Below the pieces are notes generated by a model that did no database searches, was not told where the DNA came from, and saw only the letters and a program-made list of their open reading frames with translations. Below, in pieces: positions 37,766 to 51,949 of a stretch of DNA of 64,000 bases. The DNA is from Limanda limanda. Taxonomy: Eukaryota > Chordata > Actinopteri > Pleuronectiformes > Pleuronectidae. A program made the position numbers and the translations under genes. Position 1 is the first letter of the stretch; every line of letters begins with the position of its first letter. Location: assembly GCF_963576545.1 (NCBI RefSeq), contig NC_083638.1:26608090-26672089 (forward strand). Reading direction: 5' to 3'.

Positions 37766-40700
37766 CTTAAGTGTGACTCTGTTCATTTTACAAGTAATTT
37801 GAGCGATTTTTAATACAAAAATACAAATCAGTGCTGCATGAGTAAATGTCTTGGATGGGCTTTTTCTTCACATAATATTGTTATTAATAACATCCCATTC
37901 CTGCTCCCACTTTTTCTTACCTGCAGGAACACAAATTTAAACAAGGACAGCTTAGTCTCAACCTCCTTTAGCCGTCATCCCCAGGTCTCGCAGCAATAGT
38001 TTATCCCCATGAGCAGTGCTTCAAGTACCTCAGCATCAAGAATATGTGCAGCGGACGAGCCAGAATGCTCTTTCTGCAGAGAGGCGCCGGCAATGTTACA
38101 GATATTTTGGTCTCTCCCTGGAGCTGCAGTTGGAACACCCTGATAGTGGCGACCTTGTGTGCCAAAAAAGATGCATTCAGGACCAGGACTGACTTGACAA
38201 AAGAAGACAACTCTGACCCACCCACTGGATGAGTGACAACGACGAATCTTGTCCATCTTTGCTCGTTGCAAACTTGTGCTACTCTACTCCTCCATCTCTC
38301 CTCATAGCAGATTGCTCCTGCTAAGAGCATGTTCAGACAGCAGGAGCTGTAGACTGTGATAAAAGCACCATCACCTTGTTTTCCTGCCACTCCGCTTGTC
38401 TCAGCTGCTCACAGAGCGGCCATAAAGACGGGTGACAGGAGTGAGACCTGTCTTTTGTTACCCTGGCATATGGGAGCAGGACTAGTGACACAATGTCTGG
38501 ACAGGGATCACTCTTCAGCTACACCCAGTTTACACATTTTAAAGACTGATTTTGATATTGCTTATATTATGTCTGTGACATATCAATAAAAAACCGCTCC
38601 TAACAATAAAGTAACAGCCTTAAAAACATTTAGACTGAAGAGATAAAATCCCTCTTGAAGTCTGAAAGGTTCAGGGTAAGGCTGTTGTCACTATCCTGGT
38701 CAATGTCATGGCCCTGTCCGTTGTCCGTCGGCACTGGTAATTGTTGTTTGGTATGACTGCATCTCAACACAACACGGAAAGAGTTTGTGGATATTGAACT
38801 GAAAGGTTGTGGTAAATGGCTGGATGTATGTGTTGGCTGCAGGCAAACAATTTATCCCTTGGAAGGACGCTGAGGCTTTGTGAGAAGGAGGTGAAGGTGA
38901 CCAGCGATGGGTGGCATCAGGGCAGATCTCTCATTTCCTCAGAGCCACCGAATGACTTCAATCTCTACAGCTACTTGAAAGGGTCGCAGCGGACCACAGT
39001 GGGAATACCTCAAACCTGCCATGTGCTCCTCTTACACTCTGCGACAGACGAAGACTTATTTACTGCACAGAAGTTACACAGTTCCTTTGGTCTGAGAAGA
39101 TAAGGTAATAATGCTAATACCAACGATTTTCTAACCATTAAAACGATTACTCGAGCGTTCAGTCTCTTTTAATTTGTGAATAAGCTTCTTAATGTTTGGA
39201 TTATTCATCCCACTTCACATCTCAGAGGAACAGCATAATTGAGCAAGTCCCTGCACACAGTACAAGCACAGCCGCACCTTGTACCTGTGCAACGTTGCGA
39301 TCCACTTTTAGGACGTTAAACTTCTCACTTGCTTGACACAAATCCGGAGCAGCAGGCAAGTCCGATTTTATGGCGTACTTAAGAAAAATATATCTCTGAA
39401 TAAAGGCCATAATTTTTGTAGTAAAAAGGAATGCCTCTATTTTCTATGGTGCATTGCTAATGAATGTGTAGAGCCGGACACTAACTCTGCTTGAAATATG
39501 AATTCCACTCTGTGGCATGAAAGAGATGAATTTCCTGTTAATGAAAAGTTGAGTGTGACTAGGCTGTGTTCATTTGTTTTGACTTAGCTATAGTCGTACA
39601 TGAGTGCCTGAATACAACACACTGCAAAACAAACACTATATACAGTATACACCATCTTTTTCTGTTTGCTTTGTTGTTTTAGGACAAGACACGAGAATAA
39701 ATCAGGTTTCACCTTTTGTAGGCCAACAATGATAATAAATGTTGGTTCTCATATTCACAGATGTGCACTGTACAAAATGATTAATCCCTGGTGACATTCC
39801 TTGAAGTTATTATCCATCTAACATTTTCAGACTCACGATAAATCGTGAGTAGTAATTGCAGCAGAAGCAGAAAGAGCACTTTTTTTAAATCCATGTCCTT
39901 TTTTCCTTTCTTTTCCAGAGCAAATACAGTACACTGCATTTCCTGTATCTGCTTCAACATATGTGTTGCCAGTTTACTGCATTCAACATGAAAATAACAG
40001 ATGTAGTAAGAAGTTAAGATTAATGAGTTAAAATTACACACTTGAACACACTGGCTTGCCTTGTAAAAAATAAGCTATTCTACTATCGAAAAGGCAGACT
40101 TCCATAAACTATTGAAACTATTGTCTCAAACTACTACAACCACGTAATGCAGATACAATGAATGAATGCTGTCCAAACATGCTGTTCATTAATAGTTTCG
40201 GAAACAGGATATAATTTTATGAAAATATTATGGGTAAGAAGTTTTGTGTCTTTTTGTCTCTTCATGGCAAACATTTTAGAAAACGTTTAAGTGCTGCTTG
40301 GTTTGTGCCTTTAAGTGAAGTTCAAATGACCTTATTTGAGAAGGCAGTAGTGCAAACTGTGAAAATGAGAAAATATAAACTTTGGGGTTGAAAAATGTCT
40401 AATAGTAGCTTGGAGGATGTCACCTGTTGTGACTGAAAAACAACTTTGTTTGTTGCACTAATGTAAGGAAAATGTTTTTTCCCAGTTTTAAACACATAGC
40501 TGTGCAAGCTGTACATACAGACAACCCCTTTTGTTATCTGATGGATATGGGTCCAGTGTGACTGTGAGCTCATTCTTTATGAACTTCTGCATCCCTTAAT
40601 GCCTGGACTTGCAGAACAACTAGTTGGGGACATTGACACCTTTAGACAGATGGCGTGCGATAGTACTGCAATCATCTGGGCTGGATATAAGCAGCCGAGC

Positions 40701-43700
40701 TGATAACATCCATCAACACAGTCACCATGACCCAAGTAATGACATTCACAACAAGCCAAGCCCTCTGCACTCTCACTATACTTATCAGATGTGCATTAAA
40801 GTAGTTTCCAAGTACTTTTCAATGATGGTGCAAATTTGAGTTGTGAGGTCTCCATGTGTGAGTCAGCAGTGCTGCACGCACTTCAGCCCAAGCCAGTCTG
40901 ACCGAGTTGGCTGCCATACAATCCCTCCTAATATAATAGAAACCAATTAACTGAGTGGATGGCTTTACCCAAATCTTGATTTAAAATGGAGCTTTATTAA
41001 AAAGAGTTACAATGTGGCAGCATGCTTAACCTGACTGGTGGCAGAGATATGATAAGGAATGTAATCCCTGAGGCGAGAGCTGATTAGCTTATCCTGTCAG
41101 AGTCACAGCTAGAGCAGAATGAAAATGGCTGCTGTCTTGGGAAAAAATCAGTTATTTAAAGCCAAACAAATATATATACATACAGTTGTTAGGGACAAAG
41201 ACATAGGCATAAAGCTCAGCCACATTATTCATTATTAATTAATTACTGTCCATAGTGACTTTACCAGGTTTATCTTTTTAAAGGGCAGCAGACTCCAACC
41301 TGAAAATATGCATTTAGCTAATCTCATCCCATTTTCTGTTTAGGTTTACTAGAGCAGTGCTTGTTCTAAACCTGCCTGTTTGGAATGGGCTGTTCCCTTG
41401 GACTGTGTTTAAGCTCCAGAGCTACATAATTATTCCTTGTCATTAGTGAGTCCTCTTCAAACAGCTCTACAATATAATGTCACTTTTTAAATGTTGGTGT
41501 TCAGAGTTTTTTTTACACTCTGTGGTACAGAGTAAAGTTTGAAATCCTTCTACCTGTTTGGTCTGCAATGAAGATCGTATAGTCAATGTTGTTCATAAAG
41601 TCAAACTTTTTTCATACATTACATATCGGCTTTTTCAGAGACCTGTTAAGCAACTCATACAATCTTCAGACTCAAGTTCACACCTTTTTCAAAATAAAAG
41701 CTTTGTAATTGAGCTCTATATAAAGCATTGCAGCAACAAAATTAGCATTATACTTTTAGATTGGAGACAAGTTGCTAAACAGGAAGAAATACTATAAATC
41801 AGTCTGATATGGTGAAATAGAAGGAATAACATCATCAAAATGATCTGGGGGCAATTTTGACTGAGGGGTTGACCCAGTTACCAACCACTGCTGTATTTTA
41901 GATGAGAACATCGGCTCACAGACCAATGGTTAGCAGTAAGCACACTTCCCTGCCCACACTTACTCCTACATAGCGCTGGTTGTCTAATAAATGTTATTAA
42001 TATTGCATGTATGGCATATCCAACTCACTCTGCAGTGCCATGGGCAATTTACTATACAGATGCCAACTGTAATGCTGATGAAAAGCAACATATTTCTTCC
42101 ACATACACACAGACGTAGATCAACAGTGCAGCTCAAGCAGGATTTGATCAGCAGCAGTAGAGTTCAGCTTGACTCTATACCAGAACTCTCCTTATCGACT
42201 CTGAACCCCATTCGCTCACTGATTGGATGAGATGTCAATGACGTTTTAATGAGGTATTGGGAAGAAAGTAATACACTGTGGGCGACCACTCAAAAGATTG
42301 AAGCATCAGCACTACCACATGTGTCTATTTACTGCAACCACACATGTATCTCCCTACAGCACCTATGTTTTTTCATTTTGGATTACGAGAAAAAGTCAAG
42401 TGATGTTTAATGTATATTAATCCATAATGCATCGTGTTTGTTGCTGTGAAACATGCCCTTGCTCCTCACACAGTGAGGGCTTTTATTCTATCCCCGCCAG
42501 AGCCCGTCAATGTCAATCAGACGGTGAATATAAAATGCAATGAAAATGAATCTGCGGCAGCAACCTCCAGCTGGCTTGTTTGACTTGGCTGGCAAACGCT
42601 GACTATTGTAGGTACAGCCATCTTTTACTCCTGCAGGCTTCCTGTTTGCCTGCTCCTTGTCACTGTTTATCTATGGATTACACCTTGTCTGCTTGTCTGC
42701 ATGTCACACTCCAATTGCTGCTCCGTCTTCTTGCTGAACAAGCATCTCTCCTGGATGGGCGCTGCGGTGCAAATGAGGAAACAGCATATTTTTTTACACA
42801 AAACAGGATTTATCTGAAAGGCGTTTTGGATGTAGTCCTTTTTTTTTGTAAAAATGTAATTGTGTTGCCAGAAATTGGTCGTATGATTTTAAAGCTTTTC
42901 ATTTAAGCCGGAAATTGAAATGTGTGGAAAGGCATGTGTTGCTCCTGCCCCTTACATGTATTAAATATTGTTAGAACGGATAGAGAGGAGGTGGGTTGGC
43001 TTGTTCCTTGGAGTGGATGTGCTCTAACCAATGGTTTCCAAACCATGGGTTTTGACCATTGGGGGGAGGGTCATGAGAACACAGGGGAGAGATCATGAGG
43101 TGATTTTCAGTAATCAATTACAATCTAAAGACAATTAACAATAGCATGGGTTAGCCATGATTGTTATAATTGACAAATTTAAAATAAAGGCATTGTTATG
43201 TCATCAGCCTTCCACTTTTCTTTCTCCCAACATGACCCCTGGCGTGATTGTGACAGATTAGCAACAGCATCCGTTGCAGCAGGTCAATTTACACCACCAC
43301 AGGAAACACGGCAACATGTGCACATAGGGGATTTTTCTTTTTTGTGGACTAACTCAAATCAATATCAGTTGGGATAATGGGTGGCCCCAAGTCTCCAACA
43401 TCATTACTTACGAGGTTGGGGCCTGGATCTCTGCTCTGATCAATTAACACTGTGTTTCCAGCCTCATTATGTCCATTTAGGATGATCTCCTACCTCAGTT
43501 TTCCCTTGTTAATAACTGCATCCAAGTATTTTATAGTTTATTTGCCAAAACTACATCTCTCCTTTACCTTAACCATACTGTAGTTGCCATATGGAAATAT
43601 TGTCGAACGTTTATGATCATTGGCTTTGAACTTAATTCAGGATTTTACAGAGTCGTCCCATACTGATCTTCTTGTCTGGCAACAGTGATTTGAGGTTTGT

Positions 43701-43749
43701 TGATTAAACCACAGATGTTTATTTTTGTCTTGTCCACATCAACCTCATT
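37766..43749. other. Intergenic, mostly unique-looking
   Basis: No gene is recognised. Two blocks look like conserved non-coding DNA by composition: about 39420-39600 (GTGCATTGCTAATGAATG, CTGTTAATGAAAAGT) and 42460-42610. These are impressions, not measurements. Confidence 0.4.
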
Positions 43750-44151
43750 AACACTCTGAGGCAGAAATCTTGTCCACCAAAGGACAAAAGACCCAGGTAT
43801 AACATGAGCAGTGCAGTGTGTGCAGTTCAGTGCAGTGAGGTGCACACAGAACTCTACATTGGGGAAACCAAACAGCTGCTTCACAGGCGCATGGGACAAC
43901 ACATGAGGGCCTTGTCAGGTCAGGATTCAGCAGTCTGTCTACATCTAGAGGACAAAGGACGCTAATTTTAGGACAGCAATGTACACGTGTTGAGCAGAGG
44001 AGACTGATGGTTTAAAATAGGAGTGAATGATTCCATCTACGAGAGTGATTGGAATGACCAGACTGGACAGAGAAGGTGCTCTGCCACTACTTGTTTTTCA
44101 CTAACAGTATTAAGATCTCTCCCCAGGCAGCTGAACACCCATTCTCACCAT
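43750..44151 (+). pseudogene. GIY-YIG endonuclease relic of a Penelope-like element
   Basis: Translation in one frame from 43750 gives NTLRQKSCPPKDKRPRY, then AVCAVQCSEVHTELYIGETK (the GIY-YIG core as LYIGE), HRRMGQHMRALSGQDSAVCL, and after stops SNVHVLSR, W.KIGVNDSIYE and RSLPRQLNTHSHH. This order matches the C-terminal GIY-YIG domain that Penelope-like retroelements use to cut target DNA. Three in-frame stops (TAA, TAG, TGA) and loss of the xRPSLNRGG-type segment show decay; the TGA replaces the Arg of a REDRW motif, consistent with CpG loss. The reverse transcriptase part is not visible upstream, so the copy is 5' truncated. The family name is from recall. Confidence 0.75.
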
Positions 44152-44154
44152 TGC

Positions 44155-44570
44155 TGCTTTCAGACATGTACTTTACTTCCAAACTTTCTCCTGGAATAAA
44201 CAAATGTCTGAGTTAGTTGCTCCAGAAGTTTCCCTGAACTTCTCCTGCCATTTCCTATGTAGATTATCTGGAAAATGGCAGAGTGAGTCCTTGTGAAAAT
44301 ACAGCAGATATTTAAGAATTAAAAAAAAGGGCCATACAAGTTGAAGACATCAACAAATATGTCAATTTGGAAGGGAATGGAAGTTGAGTGCTTTTGGTGA
44401 TTAGGTTCAGCGCTGTTGTCGATGTCCTGTAAACAAAAACATGTGATTTTCACAGTGGGATTTATATATCAAGTCCTGCCTCCTACATGATCTACCCAGG
44501 TGCCAGCCCTTTCCTCAATGTTAGTAAATTTTGTGAATGTGCCTGTTTGGACATTCACCTGCTGTGTCCT
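44155..44570 (+). repeat. Interspersed repeat family A, copy 3
   Basis: In order it contains GCTTTCAGACATGTACTTTA, AAATGTCTGAGTTAGTTGCT, AACTTCTCCTGCC, GGAAAATGGCAGAGTGAGTC, CAAGTTGAAGACATCAACAA, TGTCGATGTCCTGTAAAC and CTGTTTGGACATTCACC. It starts immediately after the Penelope-like relic. Confidence 0.7.
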
Positions 44571-47500
44571 TCACATGTAGAAATCAAAGCAAAGGCTCAC
44601 ATGATACCTTGGTGGGTCAAAGGCCCACTTGTCCAGTTCGACCTTTCTGCTTTGTTGGCGCAGATAGAACAGGAAACAGAAACACACTCCTCCCAAAAGA
44701 AAAAGAGACACTTTCAAAATCAGCCGAGTATTACCTTTTTAGACTGACAGGCCATTACTTGATTAAACATCTACTTGACAGATGTCGTATGTTGCCGACA
44801 TGCACCTCGATACACAGGGGGCTAATTGCAAGGAAGCATGGTGAAACGTTTTGCGACACCACCCGCTGTGTTGTGAGTGTACAGAAGTATCAGGTAGCAG
44901 GCTGCTGACAATATGAGCTCAGAGAAGCAGGTCACTGCTTTATTTATCTGAATGCAAAATGCTCCTCGTACACAGCCCTTCATTATTCGACTCGCCATGT
45001 TCTGTTCCCTCTTTGATCTCAAAGTGCAAAAATCGTTTAAGATTTACATTTGGACATTAATTATTCGATCTCGATTACAAGAGACAATAAACATAATCCG
45101 GTAGATATATAATATGCTTCACTCTGATGATAAACACTAAGCAGAAGCTATTATGAGGCTCAGGGGTCACAGGCATAGAGCAGAATTCTTTAATTAGGTG
45201 TAAGAAATATTTCCACATGCCTGGTATGTGCACAAGCCGAAACAAATAGACAAGTAGATGTTAAGCAGGGAGGTGAGACATCTGTTTGTAATGTTGATGC
45301 TTCACATATGAGCCCAATGGAACATCCTCACATTAGACCTTCATTTTGCCCTCAAGCAAAAACACGGGTTGTAACATAAAATAAATTAGTTGGTGTGGTT
45401 GCCCAGGGGTTAGAGAAGTGATGCGATGAATGCTGAAATTCTCAGATGGAGCCGAATTCATTGTTGGTGAAAAGACTTAGTAATGCTAAATGATATGAAA
45501 TTGGTTGACAAATGCCCCAAATAAGTTTGCTCCTGTTTTAAGTTTATCATGAAGTTTCTCTACATCTTGGCTTTTTTTAATGTACAAAGGTTTCAAAGTA
45601 AAAAATGTTAGTTTGATAATTATGAATTAAATAATAATTATTAACTTTTAAGTAATTTAGCATTTTAACTGATATTTATTAACTGTTTATTAATTGATAA
45701 ACACATACTCCCTACGCTGACAATCCCTCACCTTATGGATTTTTGGGGTACAAAGTGGAATCTGATACTGATATAATATCGTTCGATTATATAGTTTAAA
45801 CATAAAAAGCTTTTGTATCGTGAAAATGTAATGATAAATATAAGATTAAATAATAATTTATTTTGTGTATAACGTATCTGGATCTTGTTATATTCCAGGA
45901 CAACCAATGAAACATGTTATTCTGACATGTACACTCAAGAGTTTTTGAGAGAACATTTCAATGTTCCATTCACACCATGTAAGCATATGTCTTGAAAATG
46001 GGCGTTTAAAAAAAAATATCACTTAAATGACAACCCTTGTTCTCTGACAGCAGCTATCATATTTGAAAAATGATGGATATCTCATTTCAAGAAGAGCCTT
46101 ACACTTGCAAAGCTGCCCACGCTCACCATTTGTCCTGTCGCTCTCTGTGCTGAGGTGTAGTGAAGGTGACAGACATCACATTCTTACCTCTACCCCTGTC
46201 GCCTAACGACTCTGAAGTGGTTATCCCACAGTCTTTCTTTGCTATGATTCGAGTTGTCTTCTTGCCTTTAGTTTCCAAGCGGCTATCCCCCAATTCATTG
46301 TAGAAGTGCCACATTTCACTTTCGGCTGAATTGCTTCTTTACATTGATTCTATCCCCGACAGCAGAACCACATTTGTATTCACTCTTCAGCAGTTGAAAT
46401 TTACAAGAAATAGGTGTTATTCAAAGAATCACTGGAAAATCCCTGCCGTATTTATACAAGTTGCGAAGGAGCCTCTCTGCAATGCATAAGTGAAACACCC
46501 CTCAAACCAACTCGTGTGGCCAATCGTCTCCACTTGTCCTGAAAGAGAAAGAAGCTGATTGTGGCTCTTTGGCCTTTAAAATGCTTCCTCTCATTTCTCC
46601 ACAGTACTGTTTGTCCTCTCAGCTGCCTTTCTGTCTGCCAGCCAGAGCCGCTGCCTCTTCCACTCCCCTGCTCCTCCTTCTGTTCTGGCCAACCTAAGCC
46701 ACAACTGTCCCACGTGCCATGTCTGCTGGATGTGTGAACAAAGCTCAGAGGGAGCGAGGCGAAAACGGACCCTCTTAAGTGAGTCAGGCCCAGTCAGGCG
46801 GGACGGTTGGTAATGTCTTCCTCTTTGATTCCTCAGGGAACAGAGACAGAAAACAAATGGAGTCTGACTCCCTTATTTTCTGAAGGTCCTACAAGTGACC
46901 TGTCGCTGCTGTGGAACATGGGCCAGAGTGCTGATGTTCGTGCTTCAGCCCATCGCTGGAGAGCTGTCCAACGCTCTGTCAGCCTGACACAATGGAGAAG
47001 GCCCCTCAGCCCCCCCCCCTTCCTCATTCCCATTCAATTGCAGCCACAGACCCCGGCACAGCTGGCTTTGTGACATCGCTGACAACTCAGTCGGCCCTCT
47101 CACACCTCGATGACCCAGTGAGTAATTGGTCAATGGAAGTCGCTAGTCAACGACTTGTGCGGGCGATTGATGACGCATGGCGTGTTCGCCCTCACTCACC
47201 ATGCTGTGAACATACCTGCCTGCTTCAGCTGCTGAGGGATAAAAGGGAAATTCAGAGAGAACGAAAAATAGCCAGTGAATAATTAATGCAACAGTAACTG
47301 CACACATGCGCTCGCATTTAACTAATCATTCCGCAGTGGGAATGTGTACATAATAACAATATTATCTGTCTGCAGGGTGGCTGCCAGCAGCCTAGGCCCA
47401 TTTGGCTGAGAGCTTACAGAGTTTGGCTACCAGTTATCACAGGGCTGCATCCCAGCAACTGGATATCTGATTCAGGCACAGGGATGCAGGGTTTTGCATC

Positions 47501-50429
47501 TCAACATGTCGGAGCATTAAGTCTGAAGGCAGCGCTGCGTTCATGATCCAGATCCTGAGAGAGAGCGAGATGGAGGGGGAGTTACAGGTCGAAGTTCAAA
47601 CACTGTTTCTCTATGTACGAGCTAACATGATGTAAGACGGCATGCAGGAACATACAACACACACCCCCCCGCAGGTTGATACAGCACAGACACTGCTGGG
47701 CTGCTCTTCATTCCAACACAAAGCTGGTTTGAGAGCAAGAGGCAATATTAGGTGCATTGTAGGGAGAATACTGACGTCATAACACAAAATGTTTCATCAA
47801 TCCAGGTACCTGATTTACAAGCTGCAATCAGTGCTCAAGGACAGTTTGATGAGAATTGTCACAAACTGGTTGTAGAAAGGATTTGAGCCGTGAGATTAAA
47901 GAGAGGGAAGAATTTGTCAGGACACTGCGCCACCATGCCAAGCATTTTGAGGACATGTGTGTAGGAATGTGTAGATACAAGCCTGTTGTCCTAACTTATT
48001 TATGACAGAAAATCATGAGTGTATTGTGGCCCGAATGCATTGTAACACCAGTCACACTTTTTTCTGTGTACGCCTTGAAGGAAGCCAATAAAAGCCTGAC
48101 TAGCACTCAAGGTGAATACCACTGCCAAGGTCCAACAGTCCCCTTGTGAAACCACATTTAAATTCACCAGATCAATTCACCAAATTTACATACTCATAAA
48201 TATCAGCCCCACAAACATACCAAATTTTTTCACCAAGATTTTTGAATTCATTTCTGAGAAATTTACGAAAATTTTGCAAATCCTCCTACTTGTTATCAAA
48301 CAAACAAACAAATGCAGGTGAAATCATAACCTCTTGGTCAGAGTTGTAATTCTGGCCCTTATTTTGTATCGATTGATTGACAATGTCACCTCATGTATTA
48401 AAAGAAAACAAAATAAAACATTCACTTAAAACTTTGCTGCTAGTAATCGCCGGGCACAGTGAATTAAATGATTGTAGCTGACATTACTAGTAAAGATGTA
48501 AAGGCAGGACAACATCCTTCCATTCATCCTTCACTCTTGGTTTATTTATCTGTGAGGTATTTGCATATCTAGCAACCAACCACACCAGTTTTTTTTTTTA
48601 TCTCGCCCTGACAGGTTGTGTTACTAATCATTTTTTGGTTTCACACCTGGATATGCCCTGTGTGACCACAGTTGTTTAATTTGTGACTATGGGCACATTC
48701 TCACTTGAACTCGCTGCTTGATGAGTCATTTCGGAGTTGAATGCATGGCTAAATGGCACCTTGACAGGAGATGAGTCCACGATGAGGGGCTTTTTGCTCT
48801 CATTTTTCCAGCCTAAATTATCCCAGCAGGTCACAGACTTGAATACACAACATTATGTTCACAAGCCCGCATTTTTAAACTATTACACGAAGCTCCCCAC
48901 TCCAATCACACAGCCAGAGATCTAACTGTGTGAGCCATCCAGAAATCACTTGTTATTCATTTTCTATTTTATTTCTTTTCCGCAGTAGCCTCCAGCAAGC
49001 AGAAGGAGCAGTGCAAATCCTGCAGAGGAAGGAAGTGAATGTGGAGAATGTTGACTGTGCTGTCAGGGGCAGACAGAGCTGGTCCAGTGTGTCAGGATTC
49101 AAGCATAAACCTACAAATAAGAGCAGAAATTAGGATTGAAACATCCTTCATGTTGTTCTGGGAAGATTTAACTAATTGACTTGCAGTGGAAGGACCAAGG
49201 GCTAGAAAGCTAAATCATTTCAGCCTTATTTCCTATAACATTTCAAAAGCTTTTGTCTTTACACCCAATCCCACTTTCAGCTCTGCACTGTTATCATTGA
49301 TCTGTTCATGGTCACATTTATAAATCATGCAATTGGTAGCCCAAACCTAACACTGCCATTAAAATTCAGAACACATAAAACAAATGGAACATGCTGTGAC
49401 TTACTAAGTGACCGATGGATCTGACTCAAAGCAACATTGGATGATAGCTAAATTTAAGATAATCAACTATTGTTCATATACACCCAAACAAAACCAAATT
49501 CAATTGTCGTCTATTACGCTTGTGGAAACCTGTTGAAGGGGTTTATATCTCCCTGAGGCCATCAGACAACAGGCACCGCAATGACGTTGCTGCTGTCACC
49601 AGCTGTAACAGAGTGAATGAAGCTGCAGTGTCGGGGCTCTGCTAATTTGAAACATCTAAAAACCTTTGTGCCTTGTTCAAATCTATCAATGCCTGTGATG
49701 TAATTACATTTTAAATAGGCTCTGGTGATAAATTGAATCTCTATTTTCTTCTGCCCCTAACCAAACTTGATTAATCCATTTTTAATCAGTTGGAGGCAGG
49801 GAGGAGCCTTGATGTTTCATTTAACCGAGGCTGACGGCTCAGACAGCCATGCTTTTGTCTGACGAGTCCTGCAGAACCTCGAGACCACAGGTGGGAGACA
49901 AAGGAAAATGCATTTTTTCGGTGACCAATTGACACCGTTGAGTCTGTCTGCTGACATTGGATTCTTAGAGGTATCAAGCATGGTGGCGGCGTGTTCGCCT
50001 GGCATGTGCAGGGGCTGCGATGTTCACCCCGCAGATCTGAATCAATGACCCCTATGAATCTGCCTCCTCTCCACACTTACTGTACAGTGTGCGGCTGAGC
50101 TAACAGACAAGCTAAGAAGAAGTGCTTCTAATTATAGATGACAGACACAGGCTCATTCCCCCAGCGTCTTCCTCCTCCCAGTGGCCACGCTGCAAAGGAA
50201 AACACTGTTAAATGGAGGAACTTTCACCCTCTCCTGTTGCAAACGTAGACGGTAAATGCAATACAAGGCACCGTGATATAGTTTGTTCAGAATATAGAAT
50301 TAGTTGTGTGTGTTTTTTTTTGTGTGGTTATACTCAGTGGTGGAATGCAACAAAAAATTAAAGCATTGTGAAGATTTAAGGTTCTGTATACATTTCCGTT
50401 CGTTTTACTTTACACCCTTAATTTAACAT
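44571..50429. other. Intergenic, no gene recognised
   Basis: Short frames only. The GC-balanced intervals 46950-47500 and 49540-49960 (for example GATGTAATTACATTTTAAAT, GATTAATCCATTTTTAATCA) resemble conserved regulatory DNA in appearance. No repeat family was recognised here. Confidence 0.4.
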
Positions 50430-50580
50430 TTCAAAGGGAAATATAGTAATAATTATTATTATTATAGAAGAGGAATAAGAAAAATAGAATATTATTTTTA
50501 CAGCACTTTTCTTCGCAATGTTACAAAGTGATATAAAAAGAAGAAACTGCAAAAACAAAGGGAGAATAAAACAATTAAAC
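50430..50580 (-). repeat. Possible LINE/SINE tail, minus orientation
   Basis: (ATT)n, then TTACAGCACTTTTCTTCGCA, ATGTTACAAAGTGATATAAA resembles the reversed end of fish elements that terminate in a CACTTTGTAAC...GTGCT...(AAT)n arrangement, as at 58095-58150. Confidence 0.4.
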
Positions 50581-51384
50581 AAGTGAAGAAAAGATATGAC
50601 AATTAATTATAAATTAATTGGAATAATCAGTTTAAATATGAGCCAATGTCAATCATTTGTAAAAAACTTTCAGCAAAAAATGTTAGAAAAGGATTTAAAA
50701 AAAGTAAATAAATGTAAATTATAAATGTTTTTAATAGTGGAGATGAGTGATCAAGCCTTTCTCAATCTGCAGGATAAGATCTGCTAACATTAGCCACATT
50801 AGCTTCCTGGTCTTACCACACCAACTAAGTTCCAGTTTACAGTGAAAATGGCACTAGTGAACCACTCGTTTGAACTATAATGTTTACACTTCAATGTGAA
50901 ACAAAAACAGTGCTCTTTGAAATATAAATGAATAAAAGTTTAAAAAAATGAAAATAGCAAAGTAGAAAAATTATATTTTTCATATTTTGGATCCAATAGA
51001 TCAGTTTTTTGATCTTGTGTGTGTTCAATGTTCTCTCACAAATACTACTACCTCTGTGCATGTGTTCTTATTTTCTGGATGAATGGAAGAATCAAGCTGG
51101 TCAAATGTCATCTATGGACTGATACAACAATTATGGGCTGGGATCGCCATCACAGAATCTCTTCAGATTCAATCCAGTAGTTCAAAAAGCCAATCAACAC
51201 TTACATTCTCCCTCACACTCACAGTTGAGATTCGACAGATTGCATAGTCAGTCTGGAGCATGTTGTAGAAGGGAAAGTGTTGCAAAGACCACACACAGGG
51301 CGCCACACTAACGGTGTGCAGACAGTGCACTACACCCCGTAAGGGGAAAGCATACACCACACCTTTAAATGACATAGGGATAGA

Positions 51385-51475
51385 AATCTGACATCTAGTG
51401 TGCAATTTGGTGCAGATCCAAATGAAAATCTGTATGAATTGAAGAGGGCTGATGGGCCTCAGTGCTGGTATTCCC
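51385..51475 (+). repeat. Fish interspersed repeat family D, copy 3 (fragment)
   Basis: GTGTGCAATTTGGTGCAGAT, CCAAATGAAAATCTGTATGA and CCTCTGCTCAGTGACATTCC correspond to the right part of copies 2 and 4. Confidence 0.6.
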
Positions 51476-51745
51476 TCTGCTCAGTGACATTCCAGTCATT
51501 GATGTGCTCCTTTGCTCTTGAAAGAAATGCTCAGTCAGGCTAAGGTGCGCTAGTTAGCTGGACATAACTACAATTTGTAGTTTAAATCCTTTTTTGCTCT
51601 CATGATTCACATTTTACAGAGGTTTAAGTTTAGCAAGTGATCGATTATCTTAATTTAATCTAAAGGGAAAGTTCGAAATATTGATTGGGATTTAGAAAAA
51701 TATAATAAATACCCTGGTCAAACCGCAGTGTGGCCGATGATTAAA

Positions 51746-51757
51746 TGTGTGTGTGTG

Positions 51758-51810
<53 letters not shown>

Positions 51811-51846
51811 TTGTGTGTGTTTGTGTATGTGTGTGTGTGTGTGTGT
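51746..51846. repeat. (GT)n microsatellite
   Basis: About 101 bases of GT dinucleotides with regular TTT interruptions. Confidence 0.97.
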
Positions 51847-51949
51847 ATTGTTCTGTGACCCATATGTCTCTTTTGAAGAAGATGGCAGATGAATCATATG
51901 TGTCTGCTTTTAATAAGACAGCGGCTGGTGTATGTGAGTTCACATATCA

